Both the position numbers and the translations under genes were made by a program. Source: Montifringilla adamsi (lineage: Eukaryota > Chordata > Aves > Passeriformes > Passeridae). From it: DNA of 64,000 nt. Position 1 is the stretch's first letter. Every line of letters starts with the position of its first letter. The notes under the pieces are model-generated. The model did not search any database. It was not told the DNA's origin and saw only the letters and a program-made list of their open reading frames with translations. The DNA is taken from positions 2,091,870-2,155,869 of the forward strand of contig JAGGNK010015336.1 of NCBI GenBank assembly GCA_017590115.1. The letters run 5' to 3'. Below are positions 9,833-24,207 of this stretch, piece after piece.

Positions 9833-12354
9833 AAGTACTTTGCCTAGAAGCAGAATTTAAATTGTAGCATTATGAGCTATGAAAATACAACAGTATTTTT
9901 TCACAGGTATAAAAGAGGTAATAGGATATATCGTGTGTACATCAGATTATGGAGTTAACAGGATAATCAACAGGATGTGTCTCCTTGAGCTCTGTTTTCA
10001 CTGGTTTTGCAAGTTCTATGAGTTTTGATGATTTCATCCTTGGGAAAGGCATTTTTTGCTAATCAGCCTTCATTCCAGATTGGCTGTGGTTTTTGTCACT
10101 GGAAGTTAAAACAGCCAATCTGCACTCAAAATAGTTACTTTGTCGAAGTTACCTCTCCAAATAATTCCACTGTCAGAAGTCACATAAAAATGGCACCATT
10201 TCAAGGCTTATATTAACCTTAAGTGTTTCCTTTTAAATAAATAAGGAGGTAGGTAAAAGAGATGGGCATCTCTACTTTGATCACAAGATGAAGTAGAGAT
10301 CAAGATAATTTCTACATTGTTCTAATTTCATGCCTCAGTGCTTTAAAGGAGCCCTTTAGAGTCAATTGACTCTTTGATCATTGACTAAAATCTAATAACT
10401 TTGGCAGCAAATGAGGTGTGAAATACTGTCAAAATCACTTCAATAATACCTGTGTGGTACTAAACATTTTCATCTCTGTGGTAACAGTTTGTAAAAAAAG
10501 CCACAGTTAAACAATTGGTGGCTCTAGAAATCAATATGCTTTTGCATTGGAAAATATTTGCAATGTCCACCGTAGATTTCAACTCCAAATCAAGGGAAAC
10601 TCCTACATGGTGACAAAAATTTTGATGGACTGTTATCAATGCCAAGAATATTGTATGTAGACTGTAATGAAACCATTACAATACTTTGTAAATGTAGTAT
10701 TCTTTCTATTTAAGAACTTCCAGAGACATTTTAAGAGTTTACATTAATAAGTCAAAACTTCTGCTTTATTTTTCATTTAAAGGAGATATTTAAGTACCTT
10801 TTTTCCAAAGGAGATACCAGGTAATGGTCTGTAAGTAGCAAATTCCAAGAGCCTGTTTCCAAGTTTTGCTCTAGAGTAGAATTACCTCTTGGCAGCAAAC
10901 AATGTGTGTGTCAGCCTGCATGTAGTGTGGATGAAGACTGATTTTTGTATTCAGGATCCTACATTCTTTCTTTGACCTTTTCCTCAAATTTTATGTGTGG
11001 CTTAATGCATTCTTGAATACATTTAGTTTTCAAAATCTCTGTAAACTGACAATGATTTTTTGTGAATCAATTAGATGATATATATAAATGCAGATGGTTG
11101 CATGCTTTCAAACAGGTAATGTCTCAAAATTAATTTTTTTTTAAGTCCTTCAAGTTTAAATTTTTTTTTTTTCATTCAAAACAAAATCATACTTTTTTAT
11201 TTTTGTTTCCACTGAAATGAAATACTGTCTCCTTTCTGAAGAATGAAAATAAAATATGGTTGCAAATTTACTTCCTTTTCCACTCTTCCTTTCATTTTAT
11301 ATTTCCCCTCCTTTTATACAGGTCATTAATACTTTATACCTTGTTCTGAATTACTACAAGATCTTTGAATGTGAGGCACAATGTAAGCATGAAGTACCAG
11401 CTCATGTATATTACAATTACAGTTCCAGGCAGAGCTCAATAAGCAGAGGGCATATCTGATAATGTCTCATATTCTGTCAGAATAAGGAAAAAGTACATGA
11501 TAAAAAAAAAGCTTAGAGGTGACCCACAGGGAAAGTAATGACTTCTAACAAATCTGGCATTTTTTTCCCAGTAGAAAAATAATGAAGTAAAGAGAAAGAT
11601 GAAGAGAAATGAAAGAAAAAAGTTATGTCTTGTAAAATATTTAGAGAGACAAGTTCAATTGATAGTAAAGCAGACAGGTACGTTTAGTAGGACCAGAATT
11701 GTTCTCTTAGTCTTTGGTTTCTATTCAGATAAAACCTGGAATTACAGGATGAACAGAAACCATATTTCTCCCTCTGTCAGCAAAGGCAACAGAAGTTTTG
11801 TGGAGGAAATTGAAGTATAACTGGGGTTTTTTTTTCTCCTCTTTAGGTAGTCTCCATATCTGAATGGATTTAAATGGTAGGTTTTGGAAAACACTGAACA
11901 GTGCATTTCTTTTTGTATTGAACATGTTCAAAGATGTCCAAATCAAGATGAGAGATAAATGGCACTGCTGTGCAGACCAGCACTCATTTCATAGGCTGTA
12001 TTTCAGTTCATGGACCTGGCTGCCAGCATTCATCCTGTTTTGACAATCCTACTCACATCACCTTGAAATGGGGTTTCAGCATTTTTCATCCCTATTATTG
12101 GTACATTTTGCAGTTGATTCAGCTCATGCTTTGCTTTTAAGAAGCTGGCAAGTTTATTAAGAACAGTTCTGGTGCACTAGATAGAAAAGACCCTTTAGGT
12201 CAGGCTGTCCCTCCCTGTGCTCCTTGGATCTTCTGCCCTCCTGTTTCAGTTTCCTGGGTGGTTACACTGCCACTGATTCTACAGTGAAGATGCTTTATAG
12301 TTTTTAAATCCCTATCAAGAACAATTCCCAAAATTGAGATTCCTTTCTCTGTTT
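9833..12354. other. Anonymous AT-rich intergenic sequence
   Basis: This stretch has several short A/T homopolymers (for example near 11140 and 11160-11173) and no recognisable gene or interspersed repeat. Open frames are short and lack motifs. Confidence 0.5.
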
Positions 12355-12393
12355 CCTTTTCTATTTCTATTCCTATTCCTATTTCTAATGCAT

Positions 12394-12419
<26 letters not shown>
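12355..12419. repeat. (CTATTY)n-like low-complexity run followed by T23
   Basis: Repeated ctattt/ctattc units are followed by a T tract at 12397-12419. This could be a short tandem repeat or, read on the minus strand, a poly-A followed by a purine-rich repeat. No retrotransposon body is recognisable beside it. Confidence 0.75.
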
Positions 12420-12425
<6 letters not shown>

Positions 12426-13849
12426 GCCAAAATAGTTTGTGTCTCTCTCTGGTATATTCCCCTCTCAAATGAGTAAATAAGTAGCTTTGAATGATTAATC
12501 CATTACACATATTCTGGTTTTGATCTTGCTAAGCAGTTAAACTACTGTGGGCATATGAGAACATAAATAGTTGTCAGATCTTGGAATGTGAATAATTTCT
12601 TACAAGCCTGGGCAAATCTATATTCTGAGGTGAGAACTACTCATTTCATTTTTTTTTCAGAGATACCCACTGCTTTTTTCTAATAGCTTTTCTTTTATTT
12701 TTCTCTAAAATCCCTTTATTTTGATTTTTTTTTTCAGATAGCTTGTTTCCTTTTTTGCAATCTGTTCAAAATTTTGTAAAGTGGTCCTTCCCTGTGTCAG
12801 ACCCAAATTAAAATCTAAAACATAACATGAAAAATATCATTTGATCCCATTCTAATATGATGGAAGAAAGATCCTCTAACAGTATCTGACTCCTGTATGA
12901 CTTATTTTTTGTTGCTGTCCTGGGGGATGCAAAGTCCTGCATCTGCTCTTTGCTTTTCCTTCTTAACCTTTTGAATTCCTTGAATAGTGCATCTGTCCTG
13001 ATGAAAACTGTGTGTTCATCTCCTGTATACCCACTGGTCAACAAAATTGTTCTGTTTGCTCTTCTATCTCTTCCTCATGAAGTGAAGTAGAAAATAAAAC
13101 TGAAGTAACAGAAATTTTTACACTGTTCAATAAATGCCTCCTCATAATCCGACACACAGGGTACTTACCAGTGTGAATGCATTTTTGGCAATAAGGTGGT
13201 AGTGAGACACTTTACTAAGCATGAAATGGGACTGCTTATCATGCTTCTCTCATGCATGAACATACACCCAGACAATCCTGTGCCTGAATGACTTATACCT
13301 CTCTCAAAGAAACATTTAGTCACCCAGACATGCATTACTTGCTACTGTTCACATTTGTCATGTGAAGGTTGGTCTCTTCCTGAAGGTTTCTTCAAGAAAA
13401 CCACCAGCCATGGCAGTCTTTTTCTTTATTATGAGTTTAATTTGCTTTACCTGTGTGCAGTACTCTGTTTCAGAAAGAGGCGCTGGAGATAAAACTTCCC
13501 TCAACATACTGGGTAACTGATCTTATTTTTTTACAATTACTCCACTTTTGTAAACTTGTGTTCCACATCACAGGAGAGAGTGAGAAGCTGTGCTGGACTC
13601 TGCTTCCTTGGAAATGTAATTACTTTGTCTTGCCAATTTCTTTAGCAAGGGTTGTCTCTTCTCTTTTGAGATTAACTCCTGAAATAGAGAGGTCTGCTGT
13701 TCCAGGTTGAGAGTTACTGCCTGCAGATTTATTGACATTGATCCACAGGAGCTATGGAAGGGTCAGTATAGTGCCAGGAACAAGGAGGGATGTTAAGAAG
13801 TATGTGGATTAACAATTTTAATTATATCATTTAACTAACTTGTTCAGCT
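12420..13849. other. Anonymous AT-rich intergenic sequence
   Basis: It has T-rich runs near 12649 and 12727. I see no repeat or gene I can name. The longest frames (78-85 codons) have no recognisable motif. Confidence 0.5.
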
Positions 13850-14160
13850 TGGAGAACCTCATCACAGCCTACACTTTCCTCAGGTGGGCCAGTGGTGGAA
13901 GGTGCTGATCTCCTCCCACTAGTGATCAAGCTGACACATGGAATTGTTCTGAAGCAGCATTGGGGAAGTTCAAATTGGACATTAAGGAAAGGTTCTCCTC
14001 TGAAAGGGTGGTCAGTCACTGGAAGAGACTCCCCAGGAAAGTGGTTCTGGCACGAAGGAGCTCCTGGATGATGCTCTCAGTCACAGGGTTTAGCCTGTGA
14101 GGAGCAGGGAGTTGAACTCTGTGAACTTTGTGGGTCCCTTCCAACTGGAGATTTTCAGAT
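13850..14160 (+). mobile_element. CR1-type LINE fragment, divergent family
   Basis: The 3' part carries ctgaaagggtggtcagtcac, a shortened middle (ccccaggaaagtggttctgg) and a terminal ggagttgaactctgtgaac... tgggtcccttccaactgg. This ending belongs to a CR1 subfamily different from the fragments that end in a gatcttcaaggtc-like block. The upstream boundary is approximate. Confidence 0.65.
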
Positions 14161-17100
14161 TTTCTATTATTTTATTTTTGTTGCTTTCTCTGTACCTAAG
14201 CACTTCACTCACATTATTATCTTCTCTTCTTTATAATTGGACTTGTGATAATTCTCAATTAGACTGTGAATTGTTAGACTGTAAGTTAGATGTAACAAAC
14301 TCTTGGTTTTACCTAATCTCTAGGTAAGGTGTGCTTCCTATCTGCCCATAAACAAAACTTTGAATTTAACAACCGTGGCTATTCAGACTTGAATATCATG
14401 CCATAACTTCCAGGTGACACATATAGGTAGGCAGAGCTTGGATTTGGGCCATAAAGCATCTCAGAGACAATGCCACAAACCTCTTGCACAGCTTGGTATT
14501 TAGCAAAATATTTGTGTAAAGAGTAAAGAGAAGATGTGATGTCATCACAGTGGTTTGTGCTTCTAAATGAGGGTTTTAGTTTGAATCGGGAGAAGGAGAA
14601 ATATCAGTTAGCTTGAATCAGAAGTGCTGAGAGGGATCTCACAATAATTCTCATGTGTTTCACTTTGTTTTCTGTCACAGAGCTTGGTAAACACCAAACT
14701 CAGCTCCATTTAGAAGGAATTAGATTAAGTCTGGGGTTCACCCAAACCAATCAAAGTGTAAGTCTGCAATAACACCACACCACTAGGTTAGGTCCAGTAT
14801 TAAGCCAAAAACTTGTTTATAGTGTAGATACATGGTCTTTTAAAACGTGTAACTGCTCTTCTTTGGTGCAGACCCATGCTGCTGGTCTGAATTATTTCAT
14901 AAAGTAGGAACAGCCTTTATTTCTGAGGAAAACCAATGAGCTGGGAATCAGAATTTAATGGTCTGAGTTGGCACAAGGAAGATTTCCCAATGAGCCAAGC
15001 TGCAAAGTGACGATGGGGCATCTCTCACCAGCACTTGGAGGCTGTGCTGATACTGGAGGAAGCGGGGAATCTTTCAAACCTTCAGCCTTGCCAGGGAGTC
15101 CTAAAAGCCTCTCCATGTTCCTAGAAAGCTGGATACTTTCAACGTAACACAGCGTGCTGGTCATGAAAGTTGACCTTGAAAAACAAAACCCCCGGGTTTC
15201 TGAGACAGCTTTAAGTGTTTCCAAAACAATCAACAGTGCAGTCAACACTGCAGCACTTTGCAGAGGAGTAGAATATTCCCCATGTAAACTTTCTCATGAA
15301 AACATTCTGCCAAATACTCTCTATGTGATTTCAATGTTATCTGAAAGCATTTTTAAGCTGCAGTGTTTTGGAAAGGGAAAATATCACTACTATGACTTCA
15401 GTGATCTAAATTACTGTTTTGCCATGGGGATAAAGAAAAGAGGAACTATTTCTAAAGACACAGTAGAAGTAGGATGCAAAGATTGTTGTTTTGTCAGAAA
15501 TACTCAATAATTTTCAGAAAATCCTTGAAAAAAAAAGGAAAAAAATCTTTGAAATGGAAAGAGAAATGAAAATGTCACAAAGCTTAAATTAATTTTCAAC
15601 ATTGCAAAGATAGAAAAAGTAACAATGAAGAAGTATAATTATGTTAATTCCATCAAACTCAGTGTAATAATCAGACCCCACAGATCTGGCCGAAGAAAGC
15701 AGTGCACATACATCTACCCTGAATATGTATTTGGGCAAAACATTTTCATATATGCTGAAAACCAAACAGCATTAGGACATGTTGTCATTTTGAATAATAT
15801 TGCTTGCAAAATACCTTGAAACTTCCTTTATCTATGAATGTTTATAAACTTTTCATGATCTTCCATTCAAAAGAAATTGTAAAGTAATATATTTTATATC
15901 TGCTGTATTCATTTTGTAATGTGAAATATTAATGCTTGGGGTTTTTTTCATGCATTGATAAAAACAGTTTCTTACAAATATTTTCAGGCCTTGTATTCCT
16001 GTAGGTTTTGTGCACATGTGTCAAAGTGGCCAATAAATCTATTTGATACAGTTGTGTTTGCCTTACCTGTCAGTTAAATTCTCTTAATCCAGCTAAATTG
16101 TTATTTAAATAGAGAATGGGAAGTTAAATTGTTAACACAGAGGAGCTAAGCAGAAGACACTAAATATTTAATGCATTGGCAGAAGGACTTTGGTAACATT
16201 TCCTTCATCGAACAAACAAGCTGGCCTACCCCATATGGAATCCCACACATAATTATTTCTGAAAAATCTGTTACAAACTTCTGGTTATCTGCATAGCTCT
16301 TGGAAAGAGCTGCTGGGGAGATCCAAGGCTAGAAGTGTCCAGCATCATCCTCATGTCTGGAAGAAAGCCCTGTGCTCATGAAGATGGTGAATATCAAAGA
16401 CATTTCCCAAAAACAGTCCCTAGTCCATCTTCCGTGGGTTGACATTTACCTTTCAGATTCCCCTGGTCACATCAGTTGTACTGATGGACATTTTGGGAGA
16501 TTAGATCCCACGTTTCCACTACATGAGCTCAGTTAGGAGCTCCACATGAATTCCATCCTCCTGAGCCTCCCTCCCACCTGGGGAGCACTGAGCATGTTCC
16601 AGACTGAAATATTTTGGGTAACACAGCATTGTGCAAGCTCTGTGGCAACAACTCTCCATTGAGACTGGGTGCAAAATAATGGATTAATGGTCTGATCTGC
16701 TGCACAGCCCCTGATGGAACACATTTTGATCTCTGTGTGGAAAATGCACAAAAATTCCCCAAGGCTGATGTTTTATCATCTCTGCATCAAAGCAGTGATA
16801 CAGGATCTCCTGGGAATTGTAATGCAGCTGCCTCATATTCTCATTCTTCTCTGGATGTTGAATGAACCACTCAGACTGCAATTTCTGCACTGTTTTAATG
16901 TTTTTTACTGGGGTACTCAGTGGGAATCCAGTAGGTGTTTTGCATGCAGGAAGAGGTTTTTTGGCATTCCTTGAGTAGCTGCCCACAGGATACCAATTTC
17001 CATGGTTGTGCAAGCACCCAAGTCGGGACCTTATCAATCCTTCGAGATTTGATCTTTTTTGTCTTACTGGTATTTATTATTCAATGAGTATGTGCATGTT

Positions 17101-18927
17101 CAGACAGTTTGCATTCTCTCAGTACTATCATTTTCCCATAAATATACATTATTGGTCACTACCAGAGGCAGGAACTATGGGCTGGATTAATATTTCATCC
17201 AGTCTTAGTATTTATGCAGTTACAGCTCTGAAGTTTCACAAATCTGACATCTGCATCTCTCTTCAAAGGTGGTAAAGTCACATCTTTACCATAGCTCAGG
17301 TTCTGTATCTTCTCTGAACCTCTTCCTACAGTGAGGAGTGAAAGGAGAATGTTTCTTTTTGTGAAGGTTTCTTTTCACTCATTATTGTTCTTTTATGAGT
17401 AAGGTAGAGAGGACAAATAGACTTATGTTTTGTTTGGAATAGAAAATGATGAGTTTCCTGTGTGTTTTCTGTCAGCAACATGTAACCCTGAAGAAATGTG
17501 CCATGATTACTGAGTGCTCATTAATCTGGATCTCTGGTAAGGAGTAATAAAATAAATCATTCTGATGAATAGCCATAGTAGTCCTGACCATGTTAGTCTT
17601 TAATGATACCAAGAGAAAAGGCAGTATTTTAATTTAATTAGACCAAGAAATGTGGAGATGCTACATTTGTGTGGACATCTTATGGGTTGTATTCCAGTGA
17701 ATGTATTGGATAAAGTCTTCCCTACTGTTTCTGGAAGTTCTGTAGGTATTCAGGAACAATGTTATTAAATAACTGGCAAATCGGGAACTAAACTTTCATC
17801 GTTAGATATTTAAGGACATAAGACTCCCACCCAAAACACCTGAATTGGGCACACAAAACTAGACAGGCATTGTGAAAACATGCAAAGCAGAAATTCTAAA
17901 ACACAGACTTGTGTAAATACTCTGAAATCAGTGCTCTTTAATTTTCACTTCTCTCTAAACTCTTTTCTAAATGACACAAACCAAGCTGAAAAAAACAATG
18001 CAATTTTCATGCCAGAATAAAAGCACCTATTAGCATAATTATCCTGCTCTCCTGAGAAACCATGGCCTGAAAGGGAAGATGAAAATGTCCAAAAGACAGA
18101 GAAAAATTTTCAGCCATGGATTTGTGTGTGTTCATGCTCTTTCTCATCACAAGCAGGTGAAGTGTTGCTCTAAACAACAGCAGTGGATAGGCCTCAGAAT
18201 AATTTATATTCAAATGCTTTTTATTCAAAGATTTCATGTGTAGAGGATTATGCAAAGTAGGTCTGTGCCTTTTCTTCACTGAGTAAATAGGTTATGTAAA
18301 ATTTCAGTGATATTTCACTATGCATTCCATTTTGCTGACCAATAAGGGGAGTGCATGTGCATATTTCCTTGGAAGAGACCTGAGCATAATGTCATCCAAA
18401 ATAAACTCTGCTTTGCCAGGAAGAGACAAAGAAACATTTTCTTCCTCAGCTGCGACTTAAATAGGGGGAAGAGGACCCCAGTAATTTGTATTGGTTCGTC
18501 TCAAGGCAGTAATTGAACTTGACATTTCTTGTTTTTCTTGCATATCTTGTCTACCTTTTTTATCCTGGAGGATAGAGCTGGAGCAAATCTTTCCACATGA
18601 AACTTCACAATATATTGATTCAATGGCTTGACATATAAAACTTGGATTAAAACAGAATTTCAGAAAGTTTTGAAAACTAGTTAAAATTGTATCCCACCTC
18701 CACTGCTGAGCTGACAATATCAGGTTTGGGATCCCATTCCTGGAAAGCAGTGATCTGAGGCAGGTTTTGCTTTATTGTGTGACATTTTATTCTTCCCTTC
18801 ATGACTTGACTGAGCAGTGAAATACTTCATATTTTGACTCTGATTTTCTCACTCTCAGTCATTAATGGAGTACCACTGAGGAGATATACAGCAGTTTTGT
18901 TTTCTGGACAGTATTTCAGCCTCTATT
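14161..18927. other. 4.8-kb AT-rich desert
   Basis: No interspersed repeat or gene could be named. The plus-strand frame 15154-15510 (118 codons) and minus-strand frame 16684-17037 (117 codons) have no recognised motif or supporting splice context, and I treat them as chance. Low A+T complexity is frequent. Confidence 0.5.
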
Positions 18928-19100
18928 TCACCAGGTTGTCCAGAGAAGCTGAGGAGGCCCCATCCCTAGAATTTTTTAAGGCCAGATTTGATGGGCCTCT
19001 GAGCAGCCAGTTCTAGTGGGAGGTGTCCCTGCCCATGGCAGAGGGTTGGAATTAAATGATCTTTAATGTCCCTTCCATCCCAAACTATTGTGTGATTCAG
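18928..19100 (+). mobile_element. CR1 LINE 3' fragment
   Basis: Sense 3' end with gttgtccagagaagctgagg, a truncated aggccagatttgatgggcc, a ggaggtgtccctgcccatgg block and the terminal attgtgtgattcag, a degenerate form of the CR1 tail. Confidence 0.82.
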
Positions 19101-20842
19101 ACACCTGGTTGAAGTGGCTGCAGCCAGTGGGTAAAGTCTGATATTCCCCCACCAGCTCAAGCCTGGGACATCATCCCTGTACTGGGAGCTGTGATTACAT
19201 CAAAACACCAACACCAGTGTGAGGAAGAGCTTGGCATTTGGAGCACAGTGAGTAAATAACCCCAAATCAAGTTTTTTCAGAGAATTTAGATGGATACACC
19301 TTGTTTTTCATGCTGTGTGCAGGAGCATAGAAAAGCCTATGAGCAAGTATTGAACCAATACTTGAAATTATCTGAGACAAAATACTTGGAATTCTGAGCT
19401 GTGGCTGCAGCTCCTGACCCTGCCACAGACACGTCATAGACCTTGGGCAAAGCTCTCTGTACTCTGCAGCTTAAAATGGAAATTTTGAAACTTCATTTCC
19501 TCTCTGTTTGTCTTCTTTCCCTCTACAGAACAGGAAGATTTTTTATGATTCTGCTCCACAATGTCTAAAAAGGAGATTAAGATTTTTCATGGAGTTGCCT
19601 GTCTGTTGTGAACTGTAAATAATAAATACACAATTCCGTTCTATGAAACAACAAGCTTTATCTTCTATATCATATTGCTGTTCAAAAAGTCCTATTGCTA
19701 TTTCATGTGGAAAAAGCAAGCATCAATTTTCTCTCACTAGTGGGACAGGAAATTTTTCTGCATTTTGAAAAAAAAAAAAAAAGGGGATATGTGGCACCCT
19801 AAAGCCACCTGCACATTTAGATTACTGAATGATTTGGAATGTGCATTGACAATCTCCAAAATACTCTTCTACCTACTAGGCTAACTATGTGCAAGAAGGC
19901 CATAAATGCTGAGGTTTAGATAAATCCATGACATTTCCAGCTTAATGGCTGTGTTCAGCTTGCTGTTCCCACTGCCAGCAGTACTTCTGGATTTAATTGT
20001 TGAAGTGCTTCTGCTACTGAAAAAGTGACACATAAAATAAGAACTTTGCAGATGGGGAAGGTTTCATGTTTTATTTATTCCCTCCCCACAAACACTAAGA
20101 CTATGCTAATGAATGTGGTACCAAAATTCAAGAACTGTGAATTGCCCCCCAGGATTTTCCAGCTGGATAAGAGGACTGCAGGATACCCAGCCCTTACTTA
20201 GAGGGCACAGCTCTGCAATTTTACACCTGGATTCCTCTCCCTCCTTCCCCCCCACACACATGGCATCAGCTCATGCTTCCCTTCAAACTCCCTCCTCCCC
20301 AACTCTGCAATTTAAACACTCAGAAGTTTGACTGAAAGTTGCTCTAAAGCTTTCTGCTGCTCAAAGCATCAATTAGCTTTTGTCCAAGTCTAGACAGAGG
20401 CATTTGGAAACACAGGGCTGTGCTGGGCTGGAATTCTGTCACAGTCAGAGCTGAGCTCAGCAGGAGAGCAGAGGAGCCATCCAAAGCTGTCACTCTGGCC
20501 ATCCTGAGCTCACTGAAGAATTATATATTTTATATGCCTCACCCAGCAGCTCCCCGGCTGAGTTCCTCTGCACATGTTTGATACCAAACTCCCTAGAAAT
20601 TTCCATGGTAACACTTGGAGATGTCACAGTGGATTCAGCAGCCTGTGCCTGATTTTGTTTTTAACAGGGAGAGCCTCACTTTACACTGGTGTTGCCTGTC
20701 TCTGAGCATTCCTGGATCAGCACATGGTCAGGTGGGAATGGAATATTCTCCATGCTGCAGTCAGGAGGAATTGGGCATTGCTCCTGGTTCTGCCACTGGT
20801 TTCTGGGGTGATTGGGACCAAACTTATTTGAAGAGAAAATAA
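19101..20842. other. Anonymous intergenic sequence
   Basis: It has an A13 run near 19767-19782 and otherwise unique-looking DNA. A moderately GC-rich patch at 20150-20480 holds no recognisable exon. Confidence 0.5.
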
Positions 20843-21185
20843 TTAGTGTTGAAAAAGACCTCCAAGACCATCAAGCCCAATCTTTGGAACACCTCCTTGC
20901 CAATTAGACCATGGCACTAAGTGCCATGCCCATCATTTCCTGAACATTTCTGGGGATAGTGACCCTACCACGCTCCTGTTCTAATATTTAACCAACCTTT
21001 CACTGAAGAATTCCTTCCTGATGTCCAGCCTGAGCCTCCCCTGCCACAATGTGAGGCCACATCCACTTGTCCTGTCACTTGGTACCTGGGAGGAGACACC
21101 CACCCCCACCTGGCTACAAGCTGATATCAGGGAGTTGTAGAGAGGGATGAGGTCCTCCCTGACCCTTTTCTCCAGGCTAGAACAC
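20843..21185 (-). mobile_element. CR1 LINE fragment
   Basis: Antisense CR1: aaaaagacctccaagaccat, gccatgcccatcatttcctg, gatgtccagcctgagcctcc, cacttgtcctgtcacttgg and tgacccttttctccaggct in the expected order. No tail motif is present at the left end. Confidence 0.86.
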
Positions 21186-23548
21186 AATAAAAATTATTTC
21201 ATATTATTAATGCAAATTTATGTTACATTTCATTTATAAATTAATGAGCTATTGTAACATTATTTCATATTAATTACTGACAAAATCTGAAGTTCTCTAG
21301 GGCAATGGCTCCCAGTTCCAAACATATATACACATCCTGCAGGATCTTTGTCAGATCTGCCAAACCCCTGTGAATGTCTCAAGTACCTTGGGGTATCTCC
21401 AATCACACTGGGTGCATCATTAGGCAAATGAGCCAAGCTCTGCTTGTCTGTTTTCCCTGCTGGCTCCAGCCTGATCAGCAGAATGCCAAGAACTGCAAAA
21501 TGCTGCTGCAAAGCACATAATAAGGCAAGGATCAAATGCATTTCTTCAGGAAAAGATGTATGCGTCAAGCTATCAGCTCAGCCTTGTCTCCATCCATCTA
21601 GGATTAATTATTCTCATTTGTGTACTTGTCATTGTTGCACACAAGATTATTTTCCTTTAAAATGGGACCACATAACTGCCTCTCCTTATCCTTTCTCCTC
21701 TTAATGAAAGCCTTCCCATCCTCTAAAGCTCCAGAAGAGAAAATAATGCCATAGCATCTGGATTTTATGGGTGGGAGTGACAACACGCTCCAATCTTTCT
21801 TTACACTCAATTGCTCCCTGACAATTAAAAAAAATAAAACAGAATTTCTGCAGCAAATAGGTAGTTTGACTGTGAAGCAAAATGCACTTGTGAGAGAACA
21901 AGCTCACCTGGATGATTATCCCTTTTCCAAGAAAGGATTCAATAAGGGCAATGAAAGCAGAATTCCTTTCCAAAATGAATCAAAGATAGAGGCAGAACCA
22001 AGGCTGAACTCATGTTTTAGAGTCTGCTGATACAGTTGAACACAGTTTGTGTATTTGTGTCACTTTTTGAATGTTTTGGAGAGAAGGAAGGTTTGTTTTT
22101 CTGTGAACAGTTCATGACTAGGGAATTTTGTGGGGTTTTATTCTCTCAAAGACCCATCCTTCAAAAACAAGCAAAGTTGGTAGTTTTTGGTTTTTTTTTG
22201 TTTTTTTTTTTTTTAAATATTTTTTTTTTTAATGGATCCATTTCAACCACAGAGCAGATCTTACCAGTTTTAGGAAAACTCATTTTCAGAAGGATCTCCT
22301 GGAGTTCCCATGCACGCAGGGAACACAGAAACAACAGTTTAGGGATACCAGATGGAGATTGAACTCCCAGGTCTTAAAAAAGGTTTTTCCTGGTCCTAAA
22401 GGTGCTCTGAATTTGGGCATTTCTTGGTCTCAATATTCTAGGTTATGTCTTTAATACCTGAGATATTACCTGTCTCACAGTGCCAAACATTTTGTTCCAT
22501 TATTTTCCCTGTAAGTATTGGGCATAGTGAAAGAAGTTTTACTTATTCATTTATCTATTTATTTATTGAAATGTAGAGCAAGGTAATTAGGAGAACTTTC
22601 AGTTTTTAAATATTTTTATATTGAAAATAAGGAAATGAAGACTTAGAAAATGAAATATGTTTCAGAAGACTGCTATTTTCCTCCAAACCACTCACTAGCT
22701 GGGTTTTAGCTGAAGTGTTTTGGTAGTATGGAAATTTAAATGCAGTTGGGGAAGTCATGGAGCAACACAGAGATGATGCAAAAGAAGGGGCTGGGAACTA
22801 CAGCTTCTCCCATGCTGTTCTACAACTTTGGATGTATTTGGAAGGGTGAGAGCACACAAAAAATCCACCCATTCCTCTGCAGCAGCCAACATTTCTGTGT
22901 GGCTCAGAGCATCAGCCTTACAGCAGCTCAGACCTGTACACCTCTTCAAGCTGTATCAAATTGTACAAGGTGAGTACAAATTGTCCAAGGACACACACAT
23001 ACTGTTATTTACTGGGGTTTCACATTCCCCAGGTAGTTATATTACAGTCTTCCCAATCAGTGTTTCTATATCAGGAATTAAATTCAAGAAGGAAGGCCAA
23101 AACAGGGTTTTATCTTGTGACAGAGCCTGTCTTTATTTCATGGATGTTGTGGGCAGAAGTTGTCCTGATCTGAGGTGTGAGATCTGGGATATCACAGTAT
23201 TGTAATATCTCCATTGCAATTCCTGCTGCTCATTTCTGCTTTCCAGCGTGGACTCACCAGGAGGAAAAGGAGCCTCCAAAGAAAACAATCTTCCCTGGTT
23301 GTTAAATAAGTGCTTCTTAGTAATTCTCTTACCTATATTGTGAGTTTAAGCAGCTTATGTTGTTCCAATTTGTTCCCATGCAGTCTGGATTTCTGAGTGT
23401 TTTTTTGGGAACATTATACCTACATATTATGCAATTTACTAATTATTTCTCTAACTGGCACCTGCTTCTGTTGCACTGTTTCTGGGTCAAAAAATATAAT
23501 TACTGCAAATGTTATAAATTTTAGTTGAAAATGTACAGAAAATCACAC
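21186..23548. other. Anonymous AT-rich sequence with a T-rich tract
   Basis: It includes a T-dominated low-complexity tract at 22184-22231. The frame 22828-23205 (125 codons, plus) has no recognisable motif and is not called. No interspersed repeat was identified. Confidence 0.5.
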
Positions 23549-24207
23549 TGTGAAAAGCCAGTGTCCATAAAGGAGACAGAGGAGTCCTGCAAGTTTATTC
23601 AAATGAAGAGAGAGATTCCATTGAGGCACAGGCCCTTGGGTTTTCTCTCTCTCAGGGTTTTGGAGGGCACAGCCTCCTTTTATCCCAAACTCCCAGCTAA
23701 AAGAATAAATCACACAAGAATCCATTTTCTTCATGGTGGAAAAGGCCCCTTCTTTAGTCACATAACTTGTTCTTAAAGAGTTTAACAGACCTCATGTGTG
23801 ACTCCAATTGGTTAGTAGCTTTCTTGCCAATTACTTTATTGGTTAGTAAAAGGTATTTTACTTGTCCATCAAATCTCTCTACTCTTAAATTGTTTACACA
23901 TTTTCTTGACTGGTTCTCATGGGACAGATTTAATGTTTTTGCAGGTGCTAGTTGTTTTTCACCCTGGAATAAATTCTTATGTTAATGAACTGTTCACACC
24001 AGGATCGCTTTCACATGGGAACTTGCAAAGTGCTAGTTTGACAAGGCCAGCTACTGATAGAACAGAGCAGGCCTGATTTTATGAAGCCTTTATTTTATAA
24101 TTTTTCTACCTTACTGCAACACCTGGCTGCACCATTGCACTCTTCCTTTCTCCATTGCCTGAGGTACCAGTAAGGTACCTTAGCATTCCCAAACAACCTA
24201 CCCCACA
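23549..24207 (-). mobile_element. Endogenous retrovirus LTR, probably the 3' LTR
   Basis: On the minus strand this 659-bp unit begins TGTGGGG and ends TTTTCACA, the TG...CA termini expected of an LTR. It contains a TATA-like ggataaaagg (23686-23676) and, about 80 nt further, a poly-A signal AATAAA (23599-23594) followed by a short U5. A purine-rich tract (caagggggaa) lies immediately upstream at 24208-24218, as expected at the internal/3' LTR boundary. This argues for the 3' end of a provirus and against a simple solo LTR. No matching 5' LTR was found in the window. The family is inferred to be avian ERV; the exact clade is not determined. Confidence 0.72.

Noticed and set aside
15154..15510. 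118-codon plus-strand open frame
   Set aside because: No recognisable domain, no partner exons nearby; length is compatible with chance in 64 kb.
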